Below, piece after piece: positions 60,144-64,000 of a stretch of DNA of 64,000 nucleotides. The notes beneath the pieces were generated by a model. It was not told where the DNA came from and ran no database searches. It saw nothing but the letters and a program-made list of their open reading frames with translations. Each line of letters starts with the position of its first letter. Within the stretch, counting starts at the first letter, position 1. Origin of the DNA: RGIG4097 sp045613765 (GTDB lineage: Bacteria > Bacillota > Clostridia > Christensenellales > CAG-917). The stretch covers positions 25,470 through 89,469 of the forward strand of contig JAZLBO010000012.1 in NCBI GenBank assembly GCA_045613765.1, read 5' to 3'. A program made the position numbers and the translations under genes.

Positions 60144-60198
60144 AACAAAAAAACCAAGCCTTTCGACTTGGTCTTTCTGGCAGGGGGGACGCGATTCG
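60144..60198. repeat. 55-bp exact direct repeat, right copy (within tRNA-Trp)
   Basis: The original copy: it spans the real tRNA-Trp 3' end (60178-60198) and its terminator. See the left copy at 59963-60017. Confidence 0.9.
60154..60170 (-). terminator. Intrinsic terminator of tRNA-Trp
   Basis: ACCAAG-TCGAAAGG-CTTGGT stem followed by TTTTTTG on the minus strand, 7 bases after the tRNA CCA end. A second identical hairpin lies at 59973-59990 in the repeat copy. Confidence 0.85.
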
Positions 60199-60252
60199 AA
60201 CACGCAACCGGCGGTTTTGGAGACCGCTGCTCTACCGTTGAGCCACCCCCCT
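60178..60252 (-). tRNA. trnW: tRNA-Trp (anticodon CCA)
   Basis: Minus strand, 75 nt including an encoded 3' CCA. Acceptor AGGGGGG pairs with CCCCCCT; D-arm GGCTCAACGGTAGAGC; anticodon stem GCGGT/ACCGC with loop CTCCAAA giving CCA; T-arm GCGTG-TTCGAAT-CGCGT. Discriminator base G is right for tRNA-Trp. A perfect promoter is upstream and a terminator downstream. Confidence 0.95.
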
Positions 60253-60269
60253 AAATTTTATGCTACTAA

Positions 60270-60298
60270 ATTATAGCAATGTATGGACAAAATGTCAA
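60270..60298 (-). promoter_or_regulatory. Promoter of tRNA-Trp (TTGACA-17-TATAAT)
   Basis: Minus-strand perfect TTGACA (60293-60298) and perfect TATAAT (60270-60275), 17-base spacer; predicted start about 11 bases before the mature tRNA. It overlaps the rnhA promoter on the other strand. Confidence 0.9.
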
Positions 60299-60312
60299 AC
60301 ATTTAGTATTAT
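60284..60312 (+). promoter_or_regulatory. Promoter of rnhA (TGGACA-17-TATTAT), overlapping the tRNA-Trp promoter
   Basis: TGGACA (60284-60289) and TATTAT (60307-60312) with a 17-base spacer. The -35 box of the tRNA promoter lies inside this spacer. Confidence 0.55.
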
Positions 60313-60363
60313 ATTAAATATTAAAGGTGCATTTATTTTTTTGCACTATACATTAGGATTATT

Positions 60364-60840
60364 ATGGCAAAGAGAGAAATTACAATCTATACAGACGGCG
60401 CTTGCAGTGGAAACCCCGGCATTGGTGGTTGGGCTGCAGTTTTGATGTACAAGCAACACAAGAAAGAAATCACTGGTGCAGAGGCAGAAACAACCAACAA
60501 CCGTATGGAACTCACTGCAATCATTGAAGGGTTGAAGGCAATCAAAGATGACTCTGCAATCGTCAACGTTTATAGTGATAGCGCATATTCAGTCAATGCA
60601 ATCAATGAAGGTTGGGTGTACAACTGGGCAATCAAAGGATGGCGCACGTCCGGAAAAGATGACGTAAAGAACGTTGATCTTTGGAAAGAACTTCTCGCAA
60701 TGATGAAAAAGCACGAAGTCAAGTTCATCAAAGTCAAAGGACACGCTGACAACGAATATAACAATCGTTGCGACGAGTTGGCTCGTGGGGCAATAAAAGA
60801 ACTCCAAAAGAAACTTGTCATTGAGGAATTGCCCTTCTAA
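60364..60840 (+). CDS. rnhA: Ribonuclease HI
   Basis: Cuts RNA in RNA-DNA hybrids. Type 1 RNase H with the full catalytic set: EITIYTDGACSGNPGIGG (Asp, ~res 10), TTNNRMELTAIIEGLKAI (Glu, ~48), VYSDSAY (Asp, ~71), KVKGHADNEYNNRCDELAR (His, Asp, ~121-139). The basic protrusion (~80-95, WAIKGWRTSGKDDVKN) is present. 158 aa is typical. Monocistronic, AGGATT site. Confidence 0.97.
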   Translation: MAKREITIYTDGACSGNPGIGGWAAVLMYKQHKKEITGAEAETTNNRMELTAIIEGLKAIKDDSAIVNVYSDSAYSVNAINEGWVYNWAIKGWRTSGKDDVKNVDLWKELLAMMKKHEVKFIKVKGHADNEYNNRCDELARGAIKELQKKLVIEELPF

Positions 60841-60860
60841 CATTTTCATGCAATACAAAA

Positions 60861-60880
60861 AGCAGAGCAAGCGCTCTGCT
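60861..60880 (+). terminator. Intrinsic terminator of rnhA
   Basis: AGCAGAGC-AAGC-GCTCTGCT followed by TTTTATTTG, 20 bases after the rnhA stop. Confidence 0.92.
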
Positions 60881-60930
60881 TTTTATTTGTGTAAAGCACT
60901 TCTCTATTTTTGGATTTGGGATAAATCAAA

Positions 60931-60950
60931 AGGCACTCTTGCGAGTGCCT
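60931..60950. terminator. Intrinsic terminator of the Cys-rich surface protein gene
   Basis: AGGCACTC-TTGC-GAGTGCCT with T-rich flanks on both sides; on the minus strand it ends the large gene 40 bases after its stop. Confidence 0.85.
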
Positions 60951-60989
60951 TTCTATCTTTACTGAGAAAGAATTTGTTGTGTTTGTTGA

Positions 60990-63900
60990 TTATGCGTAAA
61001 ATTCGATTGTGTTAATCATGCAGCGGTATCCACCTGATGCAGTTGTAAATGTAACGGTTGATCCTGCTGTAACTTCAATTTCAATACAGGTGTATTCACC
61101 ATTGTTTGATAATGTTGAAATTGTTTGAGCTGTGCCACCATTAATTTGGATTTTTGCTGAATTTCCCTTGTATCCTGCAACGTAAATGCAAACCTTTGAA
61201 ACGCCTTCAGGAACAACAAATTCAAATGAACCGGCTTTTGATGATGAACCGAGCTTCAAACTACTATTTCCTGCTGCATCGAATGCATCAGCATAAACAT
61301 TGTTGGGTGATGCAAGAGTAAGTGTATAATCATTAACTGTGTATGATTTGTCTGCAGTAAGTTTTGTGCCATCAGCATGAGTTGATGCGCCATTTGCACC
61401 AAAGTCAAATGTTGCAACGGGCATTGCGCTCATTTCTGCAAAACATCTATCACATTCACCATCTTCATTTTCATCTGCGTGTCCAAGTGCTGCGCCATTT
61501 GCCTTGCCGCATGCAACACATTTTGCTGCGTTTTCACAATCTGCATCTGTAAATGTTGTGCACTCTGTGTGCTTTTCATTTACAACTACTTCTGCGCCTG
61601 CTGCAACTTGTCTTGCACCATTATATGTTGCCATTGTGCCAATAACAGTTACATTGTCGCCTGCTGCAATGTCTTTGACATTTGCATTGTAGATGTACAA
61701 TGTGTCTGTTCCATCTGTAAGATAGAATGCTGTGTTTGTTGAGTTTGCTGATGCGACTGATTTAACAGTGCCAGTAAGTTCAACACTTTTGCCGTCTTCT
61801 GCGCCAATTGCTGCGCCGATTTCAACTGCGACAAAGCATTCATCACAGAAACCATTTGTTACATCAACGTGATGACCATAGTCAGGGTTTTCTGCGCCAC
61901 AAACGTTGCAATCTGCATCGCAGTTGTGGTCAAAGACGTGTTCTGTGCTTCTTGTTTCGCCACAAACGTCACAGTCTGTGTCGCATGCATTTGCCCATGT
62001 GTGTTCGATTGTTCTTTCAAAGTCGCAATTATTACATGTTGTGTCACATGAATTGTCAAATGCGTGATCTGCAAGACCTTCTCTTGTTTCGCCACAATCA
62101 CATGTTGTGTCGCAATCTGCGCTGTAGTTGTGGGGTGCATCTGTTCTTACTGCCCAGCAAATGTCACATTCTTCATCACATTCATTTGTGTAAACGTGAT
62201 CTGCAACGGGTTCTCTTGTTGCAACTTCACACATTGAGCAGACTGTTGCGCAGTCATTTGCCCAATAGTGAGGTGCATCATCTCTGACGTAACCACAAAC
62301 ATCACATGTTGCATCGCAATCATCTGTGTATTCGTGTGTTTCACATGCAGGAACCATTGTTGTGCCACAGTTGTCACATGCGTTGTTGCTGTCTTCGTCA
62401 ACGTGGTTTGAAGGAACTCTTGTATCGCCACAAACGTTACAATCTGCATCACATGCATTGTCGTATGTATGTTCGATTGTTCTTTCAAAATCACAGATTC
62501 CGCATGTTGTGTCACATGAATTGTCAAATGTATGTTCTGCAAGACCTTCTCTTGTTGCGCCACAATCACATGTTTCGTCGCAATCTGAGCTATAGTTGTG
62601 AGGTGCAATTCTTTCGCCTGCGCCACAGATGTTGCAGAGTGTGTCACAATTTGTTACATAGTTGTGTCCTGCAACGTAGTCAGGGTTGGGTTCGCCACAA
62701 AGGCCACATTCTGCATCACATGTGTTTGCAAAATCGTGTGAGCATTCTTCTTCGCCACCGCCAACTGCTGTGAATTGACCCCATTTATACTTTGCATCTG
62801 TGTTTGAAACTGCATAGCAGCTGAATGTTGTGTATGTACTTGTTGAGTCTGTACCAAATGCACGTGCATTGTCATCATCAGCTGCTTCCAATGTTGCCTT
62901 TGATGAGTTCCATTCAAATGCTGTTGCTTCTGCAACGTTTGTTGTGAGTGCTGCACCTGCTGAAGCATCAGTTATGACGATGTAAGTTTTTGTTGTGCCA
63001 TCTGTCATGTAGAGATAGTATTCACCTTCATTTGCTGCATTTTCAATGTAAACGACTGCTGCATTTTCAATATCTGCTGTGCCTGCAAAACGACCGCTTG
63101 ATACTGTGCCTGCAAAGTAGAGGGTGCCGTTTGCATTTGCTGCTGAAATTGTGTAGCCTGTGCCAACAACAAGGGGACATGCAACGGGTTCAGGTGTTTC
63201 GCCGCCTTCTTCACCACCTTCTTCGCCACCACTGGGTGCGACGTAGATGGGTGATGCAACGTATGTTGCGCCTTGTGCCATTTGTGCTGCTTCTTTATAG
63301 CTTGAGGGTGTACCTGTTACGAGGATGTAGTCACCAACTGCGAGTGTTTCGCCGCCCTTCATTCTGTAGATATAGAAATCGTTTGTGCCGTCGCTGATTG
63401 TGACTGTGATGTTGTCGTATTGTGCGCTATATGCTGAATCGATTGATTTGACATAACCGTAAACGACTGTGCCTTCAACACCTGTGCCTGCAAGACCTGC
63501 TGCTGCTGCGTCTGCAAGTGACATAACATCGAGTGCGACAAATGTTGCAACTGCTTCGATTGTGCCCTTGTAGTTCTTAATGGGTGCTGCAAATGCAACT
63601 GCATCGCCAACTGCGATTGTTGCTGCATCTTCAAGGTTATAACGATAAATAAGGAGGCTGTTGCCTTCTGCGTCTGTGACGTAGAATGAAACGTTGCCAT
63701 ATTGTTCGCTATATGCTGAATTGATTTCGCTAACTGTACCAATGATGATATAGCTATCTGTTGTTGTTGAGCCATCTTCAAGTGCTGCGCCTGCGTTGAG
63801 TGCTGACTTGATGAATGAAGTTCTTGCTGCTGCAATCTTGACTGTGAAGACCTTTGTATCTGTTGCTTCACCGCTTGTGATTGTTGCTGTGATTGTAACT

Positions 63901-64000
63901 GTTTGTTCTGCTGAAGTTTGGCTGATGGTTACTGCACCATTTTCGCCAAGAGTTGCACCTTCGCCTTCGATTGCCCATGCAACGTTTGCCCATGTGCCTG
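60990..64000 (-). CDS. Large Cys-rich secreted/surface-type repeat protein (5' end outside the window)
   Basis: The frame is open from the right edge, so at least 1,003 residues. From the N-terminal side: an Ig-like fragment (WAIEGEGATLGENGAVTISQ); OB-like modules starting GTVSEINSAYSEQYGNVSFY and GYVKSIDSAYSAQYDNITVT; a linker rich in Gly/Glu (GGEEGGEEGGE); a domain of ~110 residues; about 14 Cys-rich repeats (~23 residues, H-x5-6-CDxxCxxCGxxR); a third OB-like module (GTVKSVASANSTNTAFYLTD); a final HxDxNxDGxCDxC unit; and a C-terminal beta-sandwich ending MINTIEFYA. No LPXTG or other anchor is at the C-terminus, and the signal peptide is outside the window. Bias to Cys, Asp, Thr and Ala suggests an extracellular, perhaps metal- or carbohydrate-binding protein. 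Function unknown. Confidence 0.85.
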   Translation of the reverse strand, partial: GTWANVAWAIEGEGATLGENGAVTISQTSAEQTVTITATITSGEATDTKVFTVKIAAARTSFIKSALNAGAALEDGSTTTDSYIIIGTVSEINSAYSEQYGNVSFYVTDAEGNSLLIYRYNLEDAATIAVGDAVAFAAPIKNYKGTIEAVATFVALDVMSLADAAAAGLAGTGVEGTVVYGYVKSIDSAYSAQYDNITVTISDGTNDFYIYRMKGGETLAVGDYILVTGTPSSYKEAAQMAQGATYVASPIYVAPSGGEEGGEEGGETPEPVACPLVVGTGYTISAANANGTLYFAGTVSSGRFAGTADIENAAVVYIENAANEGEYYLYMTDGTTKTYIVITDASAGAALTTNVAEATAFEWNSSKATLEAADDDNARAFGTDSTSTYTTFSCYAVSNTDAKYKWGQFTAVGGGEEECSHDFANTCDAECGLCGEPNPDYVAGHNYVTNCDTLCNICGAGERIAPHNYSSDCDETCDCGATREGLAEHTFDNSCDTTCGICDFERTIEHTYDNACDADCNVCGDTRVPSNHVDEDSNNACDNCGTTMVPACETHEYTDDCDATCDVCGYVRDDAPHYWANDCATVCSMCEVATREPVADHVYTNECDEECDICWAVRTDAPHNYSADCDTTCDCGETREGLADHAFDNSCDTTCNNCDFERTIEHTWANACDTDCDVCGETRSTEHVFDHNCDADCNVCGAENPDYGHHVDVTNGFCDECFVAVEIGAAIGAEDGKSVELTGTVKSVASANSTNTAFYLTDGTDTLYIYNANVKDIAAGDNVTVIGTMATYNGARQVAAGAEVVVNEKHTECTTFTDADCENAAKCVACGKANGAALGHADENEDGECDRCFAEMSAMPVATFDFGANGASTHADGTKLTADKSYTVNDYTLTLASPNNVYADAFDAAGNSSLKLGSSSKAGSFEFVVPEGVSKVCIYVAGYKGNSAKIQINGGTAQTISTLSNNGEYTCIEIEVTAGSTVTFTTASGGYRCMINTIEFYA
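61832..62744 (-). repeat. Array of ~14 Cys-rich coding repeats with a 129-bp higher-order duplication
   Basis: Each unit codes for roughly H-[NTV]-[YF]-x-x-x-CDxxC-[DN]-x-CG-x-x-R. Units 3-4 (62472-62600) and 10-11 (62004-62132) are near-identical 129-bp blocks, offset exactly 468 bases and differing at about a dozen positions by eye, so a seven-unit segment was probably duplicated as a whole. Two units carry the contracted CDxTCDCG form, in the same relative place in each block. Confidence 0.85.

Noticed and set aside
59839..60276. Several overlapping reading frames around tRNA-Trp on both strands
   Set aside because: They are read from the tRNA, its terminator and the 55-bp repeat, and repeat the same meaningless peptide in both copies.
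61832..62744. Regularly spaced short repeats that could suggest a CRISPR array
   Set aside because: The repeats are part of one open reading frame, units differ from one another, and there are no unique spacers; they encode a Cys-rich protein repeat.

Overview
This window comes from a low-GC Gram-positive bacterium (Bacillota, most likely an uncultured, host-associated anaerobe of the Clostridia). The evidence is gene order: rpsB-tsf, pyrH, frr-uppS-cdsA-dxr-rseP-ispG-[polC locus], rimP-nusA-ylxR-ylxQ-infB-rbfA-nrnA-truB-ribF, and gmk-rpoZ-coaBC-priA-def-fmt-rsmB-rlmN-rsgA-rpe are all classic Bacillota clusters. A class A RNase P RNA, the RecN/ArgR/NadK block and a lipoprotein with a Gram-positive-style lipobox agree. 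I see no prophage, insertion sequence or CRISPR array. This is mostly chromosomal core, with a few reduced or accessory genes.

Layout. Bases 1-4523 (+): the mutS end, mutL, miaA and a PLP-dependent lyase, followed by about 1 kb of AT-rich DNA without genes. Bases 5529-24722 (-): a long run of translation, isoprenoid and phospholipid genes, probably three or more transcription units (promoters seen before rpsB, frr and rimP). Bases 24896-27054 (-): DUF1292, ruvX, rarA. Bases 27184-30160 (-): a reduced NdvB-like gene, a small lipoprotein and rnpB. Bases 30313-33256 (-): nadK-argR-recN. A tiny stand-alone membrane-peptide gene lies at 33425-33538 (+). Bases 33630-36293 (-): OLE RNA-oapA-tlyA-pcp. 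Bases 36418-40529 (-): asp23-fakA-recG, divergent from rpmB (+). Bases 41124-51404 (-): yicC-gmk-rpoZ-coaBC-priA-def-fmt-rsmB-rlmN-rsgA-rpe. Bases 51577-55816 (-): pcrA-ligA. Bases 55942-59900 (+): a DUF1508 protein, two DHH phosphoesterases and surE. Bases 59963-60252: a duplicated tRNA-Trp 3' end and tRNA-Trp (-). Then rnhA (+), and a large Cys-rich secreted-type protein (-) that runs off the right edge.

Most notable points. (1) An OLE RNA with its partner gene oapA sits beside tlyA, pcp, nadK, argR and recN. (2) The polC locus holds a polymerase-less PolC: N-terminal domains, OB fold and an intact DEDDh exonuclease only, with what looks like a scar of the PHP domain. (3) A 475-aa gene appears to join the two ends of a giant cyclic beta-1,2-glucan synthase with its whole catalytic middle missing. 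(4) A 55-bp exact repeat carries the last 21 bases of tRNA-Trp, like an att scar. (5) Several operon heads have a -10 box directly before the start codon (likely leaderless mRNAs), while a set of ribosome/RNA genes shares the palindromic -35 box TTGCAA. All family calls are from reading the sequence by eye; no database search was run.
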